Shown here: positions 24,669-31,922 of the stretch, in pieces | Layout: each line of letters opens with the position of its first letter | Position numbering within the stretch: position 1 is the stretch's first letter | From: Roseitalea sp. | GTDB taxonomy: Bacteria; Pseudomonadota; Alphaproteobacteria; Rhizobiales; Rhizobiaceae | NCBI GenBank assembly: GCA_017642895.1 | Contig: JAEPON010000014.1 | Span: 1-64,000 of the forward strand | DNA length: 64,000 nucleotides | Direction: 5' to 3' | Notes under the pieces: model-generated | The model's input: only the letters and a program-made list of their open reading frames with translations | Databases searched by the model: none | What the model was told of the DNA's origin: nothing | Program-made: the position numbers and the translations under genes

Positions 24669-25673
24669 GTGAGCCTTTCGCAAACCACCCGCCTGAACCG
24701 CCGCAGCCTGCTGACTGGCACCGTTGCCAGCTTTGCCGCGCTGCCGGTTCTCTCCATCGCCACCCCCACCAACAGCCAAACCCAAGGAGTTCTCGCCATG
24801 GAAAAAGTCACCTTCACCATCGACGCCACACCGCTGGTTGGAAACGTCTATGCCACGTCCCGGACCGGCAAGCGGCCCGCCGTCGCCATTATCGGTCCGA
24901 TGACCTACCAGAAAGAACAGGCCCCCACTAAATATGCCAAACGCTTGGCCGCGTTGGGGTTCGTAACCCTGGCCTATGACAGCCGCTACCGCGGTGAGAG
25001 CGGCGGTGAACCCCGCGCTTGGGAGAATCCGTTTCACAAGGTCGAAGACCTCAAGGCGGCGGTTGCCTACCTGAAGTCCCGCGAGGATGTGGACACCGAT
25101 CAGGTGTCAATCCTTGCGATCTGTCAGGGGAGCTCCATCGCTTTCCGTGCGGCGGCCGAACTGGATGGCGTTCACGCACTTGCCACCATCGCAGGGCACT
25201 ATCGTGACCACGAAGGGGACATCGAATGGCTGACTGAAGAAGGTTATGCCGCGCGCATGGCACAGGGTCAGGCGGCCAAGGAGGTCTTCGAGACCACCGG
25301 CGAAGTACAATACATCAAGGGCGTCGATCAAACTGATATGAATGTCGGCATGCCCGGAGACTTCGTCTGGGAATGGTACCAGCCTTGGGCAGATCGTGGC
25401 CAATGGGAAAACCGCTATGCCGTGATGAGTGACGCAGACCTTCTGTCTTACGACTCCATTGGTGCGGCTAAAGCCCTGACCGCACCTTGGCTGATGATCC
25501 ACGGGGATTACAATTTCCTGCCCAATGCAGCCCGCCGCCACATGGCCGCTGTGCCATCCACCACGAAAACCAAAACGATCTGGGACGACACGCCGCATCT
25601 GGCCTACTACGACCAGCCCGACGCTATCGACCGGGCGACACACGAAGTCGCCGAGTGGTTCTGGAAGGCCTGA
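24669..25673 (+). CDS. Tat-exported alpha/beta hydrolase (dienelactone-hydrolase-like)
   Basis: Protein of 334 residues. Residues 9-30 (LNRRSLLTGTVASFAALPVL) form a twin-arginine signal, so export to the periplasm is likely. The alpha/beta hydrolase domain has SILAICQGSSIAFRAAAEL, where Cys142 occupies the nucleophile position (AICQG), as in dienelactone hydrolases. IHGDYNFLPNA and DTPHLAYYDQP hold candidate acid and His residues. The GTG start has AAGGAGA upstream. A perfect terminator follows. Divergent from the LysR gene, which probably controls it. Substrate unknown. Confidence 0.8.
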   Translation: MSLSQTTRLNRRSLLTGTVASFAALPVLSIATPTNSQTQGVLAMEKVTFTIDATPLVGNVYATSRTGKRPAVAIIGPMTYQKEQAPTKYAKRLAALGFVTLAYDSRYRGESGGEPRAWENPFHKVEDLKAAVAYLKSREDVDTDQVSILAICQGSSIAFRAAAELDGVHALATIAGHYRDHEGDIEWLTEEGYAARMAQGQAAKEVFETTGEVQYIKGVDQTDMNVGMPGDFVWEWYQPWADRGQWENRYAVMSDADLLSYDSIGAAKALTAPWLMIHGDYNFLPNAARRHMAAVPSTTKTKTIWDDTPHLAYYDQPDAIDRATHEVAEWFWKA

Positions 25674-25690
25674 TAATCTTTGAAAAACGA

Positions 25691-25720
25691 GAACGGCGCA
25701 AACGGTCTGCGCCGTTCTTT
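25691..25720 (+). terminator. Rho-independent terminator after the secreted hydrolase
   Basis: GAACGGCGCA at 25691-25700 pairs perfectly with TGCGCCGTTC at 25708-25717 across a seven-base loop and is followed by TTTCT. On the other strand an A-rich run (complement of 25681-25690) gives T residues too, so it may act in both directions. It is 17 bases after the hydrolase stop. Confidence 0.85.
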
Positions 25721-25910
25721 CTACTCGGCTTCCACCTAAGGAAAAAGCCTGTTGTGGTCGTTAGGGCTCACCAAAGCAGACTTTCGATTTATGGCAACCT
25801 ACAACCGCTTCATCCCCCTTTGATGCCATTGCCCGCCCTGTACCCGAACGACGGCTTCAGGTCGCCTCGATCGGATCGATATCCCTCCCTGTCTGGCCGT
25901 TGGATCTGGA

Positions 25911-25943
25911 TGCAGGTTGGTTGCAGGGTGATTTGAACCTGCA
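25911..25943. repeat. Inverted repeat in the junction region
   Basis: TGCAGGTT (25911-25918) and AACCTGCA (25936-25943) are perfect 8-base arms around 17 bases. The stretch 25918-25942 also resembles the complement of an initiator-tRNA T-arm and acceptor end, but with three bases missing and no tRNA body upstream. Possible remnant of an integration site, or simply a hairpin. The rest of 25721-26154 shows no gene I can support. Confidence 0.4.
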
Positions 25944-25971
25944 GGCCAAGTCTTTGATTCTTGGTCGACCG

Positions 25972-25995
25972 AAAAAGGCGGGCTCTTGGCCCGTC
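25972..25995 (-). terminator. Orphan minus-strand rho-independent terminator
   Basis: Read on the minus strand, GACGGGC and GCCCGCC (complements of 25989-25995 and 25977-25983) pair with one wobble across a five-base loop and are followed by TTTTT. No intact minus-strand gene ends nearby. The closest upstream element is the IS3 remnant at 26155-26352, so this may have belonged to a gene now lost. Confidence 0.6.
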
Positions 25996-26036
25996 TTGAG
26001 TAGGCTTTGATTTAATTGGATTATCTTGGCCAGAAA

Positions 26037-26058
26037 TGGTTGCGGGGGCGCGCAACCA
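26037..26058. repeat. 22-bp palindrome, right copy
   Basis: TGGTTGCG (26037-26044) and CGCAACCA (26051-26058) surround GGGGCG. Identical to the element at 23470-23491 except for one loop base. The left 13 bases (TGGTTGCGGGGGC) equal the complement of the 3' end of bacterial initiator tRNA (GCCCCCGCAACCA), which may be coincidence or may reflect an integrase target. Confidence 0.75.
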
Positions 26059-26154
26059 CGAAAAACGATCGTTCTTGTCCATGGCCATGCAGTTGAAAAC
26101 CGTGGCCCGGTGAATGGGATGGTAAGCATCGGCTTTCGTTTTGCGTCGGCCAAT

Positions 26155-26352
26155 GATCGATTGCCAGGTCCATACGAGCTTTGATGGTAAATCCGGCAGG
26201 GCGATGTTGCCGACGGCTGAATCCGCTCGTTGGCGGGTGTCGTCTTCCTGTCACAGGCTGACGGTCTTGCGCGCCGCGTCGCGCGATGAGGACGGCGCGT
26301 CGTTGAGCAACTCATCACGCAACCGGCCCGAAAAGCGCTCGATGAATGGGTT
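26155..26352 (-). pseudogene. IS3-family transposase C-terminal remnant
   Basis: The minus-strand frame reads NPFIERFSGRLRDELLND, then RDAARKTVSL, an in-frame TGA, and QEDDTRQRADSAVGNIALPDLP. This corresponds to the last third of IS3-family OrfB integrases (consensus around AFIESFNGRLRDECLN ... RPHSALG), including the final catalytic Glu in FIERF. No upstream DDE residues, OrfA or terminal inverted repeats are recognisable. It lies about 100 bases from the right-hand palindrome. A dead insertion sequence. The following 200 bases up to the MBL gene contain nothing I recognise. Confidence 0.7.
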
Positions 26353-26562
26353 TGCATGGGCCTACCCGGCCGATTTTCATGCTGTTCCCTGCGCGCAAAG
26401 ACCATCCAGACACCCCGCCCCGCGACAAGGGCTTTCCGGCGGCATCAAAATCGCTGCGGGCGGATTGCCGTCGGTGCCGGCCCGCCGAGATGAGATCGTT
26501 CGGATTCCATCGGGCTGTTGACACCGAAGAAGCGCAGTCAATCGGGATGCTCGTTGCGCGCC

Positions 26563-27456
26563 TCAACCAACCGATTGAAAGCGGTAGCCGTCGCCCTGTG
26601 GCACAACAAGTCCGGCGCACTCGCCGGGAAAGTGGTTGCAGAACATCACGGTCCCATGCGCCGCATAATCGGCGAGCTTGCGCCGCCGCACGGCGACGGC
26701 CTTGTCCGGGTCTGCACAGAAGATGGTCGCGCATTGCGGCGCGGCCATCTGAATGGGATGATGCATCAGATCGGCATTGAAGGTGGCCAGCGGAACGCCG
26801 TTCGGCCTGTATTCGAGCCCGATCATGCCGGGCGAATGGCCGGCCAGGTCGACGACATGCAGGCCCGGCGCAATCTCGTCGCCCGGCGCGACAGTCCCCA
26901 ACAGCCCGGCCTTTTGCACCGGCGCAACGCAGTCGGGGATCGAGGTCGACATGTATGGAAAGTCGGAATGGCGCTCGGTCCAGAAAGCCAGTTCCGGCGC
27001 GCTGGTGACATGCCGGGCGTCCGGAAAGGTTGGCTGCCAGACCCCGCCCACATTGCGTGTCAACCAGCCTGTGTGGTCCATATGCAGATGCGTCAGAAAC
27101 ACGGTGTCGATGTCCTGGGGCCGCATGCCGGCCAGGCCCAGATGGTTCAGCCAGTTCGACTTGCCCAGGTGCCAGTCTGGTCGCGCAGGGAAGTTACCGT
27201 CCTCGCCGACCGCGCAATCGACGAGGATGACGCGGCCGTCAAGCCGGATCAGGAACGATTGATAGGCAAGGATCATCCGCCCGTCGTCAGAAAGATAAGG
27301 CCGGACCCAGTCACCGGCGCGCTCAGCGATATCGTCCGGCGCATCGCGAAGGAGTTCTTCCGGCAATCTTGTCGGTCCGACCGAATCGACGAGCGCATCA
27401 ACGCGCATGGCGCCAACGGTTTTCGTCGTCATGCGGGGCAGCGGTACCAGAACCAT
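26563..27456 (-). CDS. MBL-fold metallo-hydrolase
   Basis: Metallo-beta-lactamase-fold hydrolase of 297 residues. The zinc motif THLHMDHTGW supplies His123, His125, Asp127 and His128. DLAGHSPGMIGLEY and FNADLMHHPIQ supply further ligands. The pattern fits the lactonase-like AHL-lactonase/parathion-hydrolase branch rather than beta-lactamases. CAGGGAG precedes the ATG. It stands between an IS3 remnant and a LysR fragment on the edge of the aromatic block. Possible lactone or ester hydrolysis; substrate unknown. Confidence 0.85.
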   Translation of the reverse strand: MVLVPLPRMTTKTVGAMRVDALVDSVGPTRLPEELLRDAPDDIAERAGDWVRPYLSDDGRMILAYQSFLIRLDGRVILVDCAVGEDGNFPARPDWHLGKSNWLNHLGLAGMRPQDIDTVFLTHLHMDHTGWLTRNVGGVWQPTFPDARHVTSAPELAFWTERHSDFPYMSTSIPDCVAPVQKAGLLGTVAPGDEIAPGLHVVDLAGHSPGMIGLEYRPNGVPLATFNADLMHHPIQMAAPQCATIFCADPDKAVAVRRRKLADYAAHGTVMFCNHFPGECAGLVVPQGDGYRFQSVG

Positions 27457-27550
27457 GACAGTCTCCCTGAGGTGGGAAGAACACTCTGCATGTCACAACA
27501 CCAAGTCCAATACCAATTGGCCTTGTCAGCAATACCTGTCGGGCATCATC

Positions 27551-27775
27551 TCAAACCGCTCCGGCATTGTCGGGGATGGCATCGCGCAGCAGCGCAAGTT
27601 CGGTACTGCCGGCATCGTCGGCACGGGTCGTCCGACTGATCGGCCCGACCGTGTCGGCGGTGTCGAGGGGCAGGAAGGCAAGCCGGCCGGCCCGCACCGC
27701 CGGAACGGTAACGCCGCGCGAGATCGGCCAGATCGCGTCGGACGCCAAAAGCAGCGGCTCTGGGACCGAAGCATC
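27551..27775 (-). pseudogene. LysR-type regulator C-terminal fragment
   Basis: The minus-strand residues VPEPLLLASDAIWPISRGV, then AGRLAFLPLDTADTVGPISRTTRADD, match the last 75 residues of PcaQ/GbpR-like LysR effector domains. Nothing LysR-like precedes them; the sequence upstream is the antisense of an nrtS-like gene. Truncated by insertion or deletion. It probably once regulated an aromatic operon here. Confidence 0.6.
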
Positions 27776-27814
27776 AGTTGTCTCGATCCGGTTGTCGTCA
27801 GGCGCGCCGCTTTG

Positions 27815-28069
27815 ATGTCGCTTGTGTTGGGCCGTCTGCTGGCGCCCATCAACCATGGCGATACGATCGTCGGCGGAACGATGACCGCCGGCGACTGGGC
27901 CAGGGTCGCGCTGACGTTTCTGGTCCCCTACACCGTGCCGACGATCTCGGCCGTGTTGGCGTTGCGCGAGCAGGAGCGATTGCACGACGATTGCAACGAT
28001 CCGGTGACCCGCGTCGAACAGGACCGTCCAGGCGTCCGGCACGACATCGTGTCTCCGAAGACCTTTTGA
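27815..28069 (+). CDS. nrtS: NrtS-like small membrane protein
   Basis: The frame after 27815 reads MSLVLGRLLAPINHGDTIVGG, then TMTAGDWARVALTFLVPYTVPTISAVLALREQ. This matches the two-helix NrtS family (nitrate/nitrite transport-related small membrane proteins), with the conserved INxGD and LTYxVPYxVxT blocks. The N-terminus is uncertain: family-like VVVRRAAL lies just before the ATG without a good start codon, so it may be slightly truncated. The C-terminal 28 residues do not look like the family. It is wedged between a LysR fragment and the FAD monooxygenase and may not be functional. Native role is unclear. Confidence 0.6.
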   Translation: MSLVLGRLLAPINHGDTIVGGTMTAGDWARVALTFLVPYTVPTISAVLALREQERLHDDCNDPVTRVEQDRPGVRHDIVSPKTF

Positions 28070-28138
28070 AGTTCCATGATTGCGGACGCCGAAACAGTGC
28101 GCCGCTCTGGGCGGGGATCGGAAGCAGGTACCGTCTTG

Positions 28139-29920
28139 CTACTCTGCGGCGACCTTGTGAGCCGTTGAGGTCGTCCTGCCGAGAATTTGGCCCATGGCAC
28201 CAACCAGTGTGTTGCTTGCATCACCGGAAACTGCCTGGGCCCTGAATGCGATGTGGAAGTCGGGGCGCACGAGCAGCGCTCCGCTGTCGCTCGTATCGCG
28301 GATCCTGGCGAAATCGCCATAGTGGTCCTCATGGGCCTGCCCCGGACCGATAATGTGCACGTCAACCTCCACGCCATGGGTTTCACGGACAGCCGCCGCC
28401 GCATCGCGCCACCCTTCCCCTCCCAGACCGGTCAGCAGGGTGAAGCGGCCCTTGCCGCACAGATCCTTGGTCGAGATGCGATGGCCATCGGCGCGATAGA
28501 CCCAGACATGAGGCACCGGAGCGCCGGGGCGCGTCGAGGCCTGGTGGTACAGTTCCTCATCCTCGAAGATTTCGGCCCCGGACTCGTCATCGACGATGGC
28601 CGGGCCGGCGTAGCGCTGGTTCATCTCGACACCATGGGCATTGTAGACATAGTCGGTGCCGGCGATCGCGGCGCGGAGCCGGGCGCGCTGATCCTCGGCT
28701 TCGGGAGTCGATTCCTTGCGACGCGCCATGTTGGCATACATCTCCTCGACGCTCTTGGCCTGTGGCAGGCCCAGAGCGACCGCGATCGGCGGAAAATCGC
28801 CGAGCGACTTGTTGGCCCGGCCGACAACCTGCCTGGCCACCGGAGCCCGTTCGGTTGTGTAGGTCTCCAGCAGGCTCTCGTCGGCCTGGCCGCGCAGAAC
28901 CATGGCGATCTTCCAGCACAGGTTGAAACTGTCCTGGATCGAGGTGTTGGAGCCCAATCCATTGGTTGGCGGATGACGATGGATCGCATCGCCCGCACAG
29001 AACACGCGACCTTTGTGCAGCCGGGTCGCGTACATGTCGTTGACGGTCCATGTCGATGTTGCCTCGATACTGACCGGCACCGCATCATCGCCGATCAGAT
29101 TGTGGACGATGCGAGTGGCGAAAGCATTGTCGAGGTCCGGCGGCCCCTGCTCGACATCATATCCCCAGATCGCGAGCCATTTGTTCCAGGGCCGCACCAT
29201 GCGCACGACACCGATGCCGAGCCCGCCAATGTCCGATCCCGGCTGGATCACCCAGTAGAGAACCGACGGACGATGGGCGACAAATCTCGTCAAATCGGCT
29301 TCGAACACCATGTTGATCGAGCCCGAAAGGCCCATCTTGCCCTCCAGCGGCAGGTCGAGATCGGCCAGAACCCGCGAGTTCGCACCGTCTGCGCCGATCA
29401 TGTATTTGGCACGCACCGAGATCTCGGCGCCGGTCAGCCGATCGCGCAACATCGCGGTGACGCCGGTTTCGTCCTGGACATGGCTCAGATATTCGGTGTC
29501 AAAGCGCACCTTGCCACCATTGAGCGCGGCGGATTTGACCAGGATCGGCTCCAACAGGTTTTGCGGAATGTCGCACATGGACGTCGGCGAGCACTCGTCA
29601 TAATCGGCCCGGCGCCGCACATTGGTGCCCCATGTGTTGATGCGGCCGAACTCCTCGCCTGCAAGGCTGGCGCAGATCGTATTCTCTCCCATCAGCTCGT
29701 TCGGCACCGCATATCGCTTGACATCGTCTTCAAGACCGAGATCGCGAACGACCTCCATGGTGCGCTGGTTGGTTATGTGGGCGCGCGGTGTCGGCGCCGT
29801 CCAACCATACTTGTTGACCAGAAGCGTCCTGACGCCATACCGGCTCAAAAGGGCGGCCGCAGATGCACCCGACGGTCCGGTGCCGACGACCAGAACTTCG
29901 GTTTCGATTTGATTGGTCAT
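28139..29920 (-). CDS. FAD-dependent aromatic hydroxylase (phenol/dichlorophenol monooxygenase type)
   Basis: Flavoprotein monooxygenase of 593 residues, the length of TfdB-type hydroxylases with a C-terminal thioredoxin-like domain. It has the dinucleotide fold VLVVGTGPSGASAAALLSRYGV, the central IGADGANSRVL, and the GD motif FCAGDAIHRHPPTNGLGSN contacting FAD ribose. It would use NAD(P)H and O2 to hydroxylate a phenol ortho to an existing hydroxyl, producing the substrate of the ring-cleavage dioxygenase encoded upstream on the same strand. Exact substrate (phenol, resorcinol, chlorophenol) is not decidable here. Confidence 0.88.
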   Translation of the reverse strand: MTNQIETEVLVVGTGPSGASAAALLSRYGVRTLLVNKYGWTAPTPRAHITNQRTMEVVRDLGLEDDVKRYAVPNELMGENTICASLAGEEFGRINTWGTNVRRRADYDECSPTSMCDIPQNLLEPILVKSAALNGGKVRFDTEYLSHVQDETGVTAMLRDRLTGAEISVRAKYMIGADGANSRVLADLDLPLEGKMGLSGSINMVFEADLTRFVAHRPSVLYWVIQPGSDIGGLGIGVVRMVRPWNKWLAIWGYDVEQGPPDLDNAFATRIVHNLIGDDAVPVSIEATSTWTVNDMYATRLHKGRVFCAGDAIHRHPPTNGLGSNTSIQDSFNLCWKIAMVLRGQADESLLETYTTERAPVARQVVGRANKSLGDFPPIAVALGLPQAKSVEEMYANMARRKESTPEAEDQRARLRAAIAGTDYVYNAHGVEMNQRYAGPAIVDDESGAEIFEDEELYHQASTRPGAPVPHVWVYRADGHRISTKDLCGKGRFTLLTGLGGEGWRDAAAAVRETHGVEVDVHIIGPGQAHEDHYGDFARIRDTSDSGALLVRPDFHIAFRAQAVSGDASNTLVGAMGQILGRTTSTAHKVAAE

Positions 29921-30016
29921 ACATTCCTCACGTGAGGCGCAGCCTGGCGCGCTTTTCCCGCCCGGTCGCTTCTCCGGCCGGCCATTGACGGATGTTCAGT
30001 TCGGAAGAACAGGGAA

Positions 30017-30042
30017 GGGAGAGCGCATCGCCGCGCCCTCCC
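30017..30042 (-). other. Intercistronic hairpin between dioxygenase and hydroxylase
   Basis: On the minus strand GGGAGGGCGC and GCGCTCTCCC pair with one wobble across a six-base loop, just after the dioxygenase stop. No T tract follows, so RNA processing or partial attenuation is more likely than full termination. The rest of the 128-base gap shows nothing specific. Confidence 0.5.
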
Positions 30043-30048
30043 CGGACT

Positions 30049-30828
30049 TCATTCTGCAGCCTGCATGACGGCCTGGGCCGGCTCGAGCCTGAAGTCGACT
30101 TCCATGACACGCACGCCGTCTTCATAGACCTCCGGCACCATGAAATCGGAGCCGCCGCCATTGCAGCAATCGTCCTCGATATAGTCGCCGCCTTCGAAAT
30201 AGGCCTGGCTGATCAGGTCGCGCTGGCCGTCGGCCTGGACCCAGTAGTGGATGTGGGCGGGGCGCCACGAATGACCGCCCATATATTCCTCCAACAGTTG
30301 CCCTGTCGGGCCTTTGTTGGGGATCTGATAAGGCGCCGGCAGGATCGAGTGGCATTCATAACGGCCGTTTGCATCCGTCGTGATCTTGCCACGATAGTAT
30401 TTCTTGTCGACTTCGCCGTGCCTTTCGATGCCCGAATAGCGGCCCTCGGGGGTGGAATGCCACACATCGATGACGGCGCCGGGCACCGGTTTTCCGGCGA
30501 TGTCGGTCACTTGGCCGCGCATGACCATCCGTGGCTGATCCTTGTCCTCGTCGCGGATCGCCAGTTCACCGCTGACATGCGGCGCGCCCTCGACAAAGTA
30601 GGGCCCTTGAATGGCCGCTTTGGAGCCCTTGCGTGTGCTGTTCTCAATATCGACGATCGTCGAGTTAAAGAACACATCGATCAGCAGCGGGATTTCGCCA
30701 GCCTGCTGGGTTTTGACCAAATGCATGAAACCGGCGCGATATTCCTGAAACGTTACGTCGTGCTTGCGCAAAACGTCGCGCACTGCCTCGACGATGTCCG
30801 TTGTGATGGTCGTCACTCGATCCGACAT
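30049..30828 (-). CDS. Intradiol ring-cleavage dioxygenase (hydroxyquinol/catechol 1,2-dioxygenase type)
   Basis: Non-haem Fe(III) dioxygenase of 259 residues. The ligands are visible as Tyr131 (EGRYSG), Tyr167 (PAPYQIP) and His192/His194 (RPAHIHYW), the Tyr-Tyr-His-His set of intradiol enzymes. An N-terminal helical dimerisation domain precedes the catalytic domain. Start MSDRVTT has GGGAGGTG upstream; the longer frame to 30894 overlaps the LysR end. It cleaves between the hydroxyls to give a muconate or maleylacetate. It lies between the LysR regulator and the FAD hydroxylase on one strand. It is shorter than typical hydroxyquinol dioxygenases (about 290), so the substrate is left open. Confidence 0.88.
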   Translation of the reverse strand: MSDRVTTITTDIVEAVRDVLRKHDVTFQEYRAGFMHLVKTQQAGEIPLLIDVFFNSTIVDIENSTRKGSKAAIQGPYFVEGAPHVSGELAIRDEDKDQPRMVMRGQVTDIAGKPVPGAVIDVWHSTPEGRYSGIERHGEVDKKYYRGKITTDANGRYECHSILPAPYQIPNKGPTGQLLEEYMGGHSWRPAHIHYWVQADGQRDLISQAYFEGGDYIEDDCCNGGGSDFMVPEVYEDGVRVMEVDFRLEPAQAVMQAAE

Positions 30829-30883
30829 GATCACCTCCCTGGTCGATCCAACTTCAGGGCCGATCGATAGACCGATCCAGGCA

Positions 30884-31822
30884 TTACGCTCCAATACTTT
30901 TCGACCGCCCCTGCGATGCGTTTTCGGTATCGACCACGGAAGGCGTCGACAGGCTTCTGAGAATCCTCAGAAACTCTTGGAGGACCGGTGCCCGGTTCTC
31001 GGCCGAAAAGATGCAGGAGGTGGGTGCGACGACCGGACAATCGCTGATCGGCAAATAGCTCAGCGTCGGAAAACGCAGGGCAGCAACGGACTCCGGAACG
31101 ATCGTGCAACGCCCCCCGCATGCCACCAGTGCCAAGGCGGATGTGGAATCGGCGGCCACGCTGTCGACCTGAAACTCGGTCCCCGACGATTGGAACAGAC
31201 CGACGATTTCGTCTGCAAAGCTCGGTCGGTCTCCGGAGGGGTACAAAACGACCGGCCAGCGCGCGAGATCGGCGATCGAGACGTCGCCGGATTGCGCCAG
31301 CGCCGCATCGTGCGGGATGGCTGCGTAAAGCGGTTCGGCTGACATGTGCTCGATGACGAGCCCGTCCGCCTGATTGTAATAGCGCCCGAAACCGACATGG
31401 ATGCGTCCTTCCCGCAAGGCGTGGACCTGCTCCGCCTTGCCCATCCGCACAAGCGAGACGTCGATTTCTGGCCTGGCCCGGGTGAACGCGCGCAGCGCGA
31501 ACGGTACGGCGCGATAAACGGTCGAGCCGAAAAATGCGACATCGAGCCGACCCAGTTCGCCCCGATCGGCTGCACGCGTACGCTCCACCGTGTTCTTTGA
31601 CTGTGCCAGCACCTTCTGTGCGCCGGCGTAGAACACCCGCCCTGCCTCTGTCAGTTCGACGCCCTTGGGCGTTCGAACGAGGAGTGCAGCGCCAAGCTCA
31701 TGTTCGAGAGCCTGAATTTGCCGGCTGATCGGCGGCTGGGAAACATGCAGGCGCAGCGCGGCACGCCCGATATTTGCCTCCTCTGCGACAGCCATGAAAT
31801 AGCGCAATTGCCTGAACTCCAT
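30884..31822 (-). CDS. LysR-family regulator of the aromatic operon (CatR/CbnR type)
   Basis: LysR regulator of 312 residues starting MEFRQLRYFMAVAEEANIGRAALRLHVSQPPISRQIQALEHELG, the N-terminus characteristic of CatR, ClcR and CbnR. It is divergent to the cycloisomerase at 31923 and upstream of the dioxygenase and hydroxylase on its own strand. Family members activate ring-cleavage genes in response to muconates. Candidate binding site at 31857-31876. The frame is open seven codons further upstream, but MEFRQL is the conserved start. Confidence 0.92.
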   Translation of the reverse strand: MEFRQLRYFMAVAEEANIGRAALRLHVSQPPISRQIQALEHELGAALLVRTPKGVELTEAGRVFYAGAQKVLAQSKNTVERTRAADRGELGRLDVAFFGSTVYRAVPFALRAFTRARPEIDVSLVRMGKAEQVHALREGRIHVGFGRYYNQADGLVIEHMSAEPLYAAIPHDAALAQSGDVSIADLARWPVVLYPSGDRPSFADEIVGLFQSSGTEFQVDSVAADSTSALALVACGGRCTIVPESVAALRFPTLSYLPISDCPVVAPTSCIFSAENRAPVLQEFLRILRSLSTPSVVDTENASQGRSKSIGA

Positions 31823-31856
31823 ATCTCGATACCCACTCCGCATGAAGATCTGCCGT

Positions 31857-31876
31857 TTTCGGTATTTTACCGTAAG
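31857..31876 (+). promoter_or_regulatory. Candidate LysR-type operator
   Basis: CGGTA (31860-31864) and TACCG (31868-31872) are perfect arms around TTT. They extend to TTTCGGTA and TACCGTAA with one mismatch, matching the T-N11-A pattern of LysR boxes. It lies in the 100-base gap between the divergent regulator and cycloisomerase, about 50 bases before the cycloisomerase ATG. Confidence 0.6.
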
Positions 31877-31922
31877 CAGAATCCCACGCTAGACAAGCTG
31901 CAGAGTTTCGAGAGGCCCGACC

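Noticed and set aside
25918-25942. Possible tRNA gene 3' end
   Set aside because: Only the T-arm and acceptor-like end is visible, with three bases missing and no anticodon or D arm upstream on the minus strand. At best a remnant.
26315-26734. Minus-strand open frame of 139 codons near the IS3 remnant
   Set aside because: It overlaps the end of the MBL-fold gene in another frame and mixes transposase-remnant sequence out of frame.
27509-27520. CCAAT/ATTGG dyad upstream of the MBL-fold gene as an operator
   Set aside because: Short arms, no promoter hexamers in register and no second copy with the same context.
28187-29935. Plus-strand open frame of 582 codons opposite the FAD hydroxylase
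   Set aside because: It mirrors the hydroxylase codons; its residues show no family motif and there is no suitable ribosome site.
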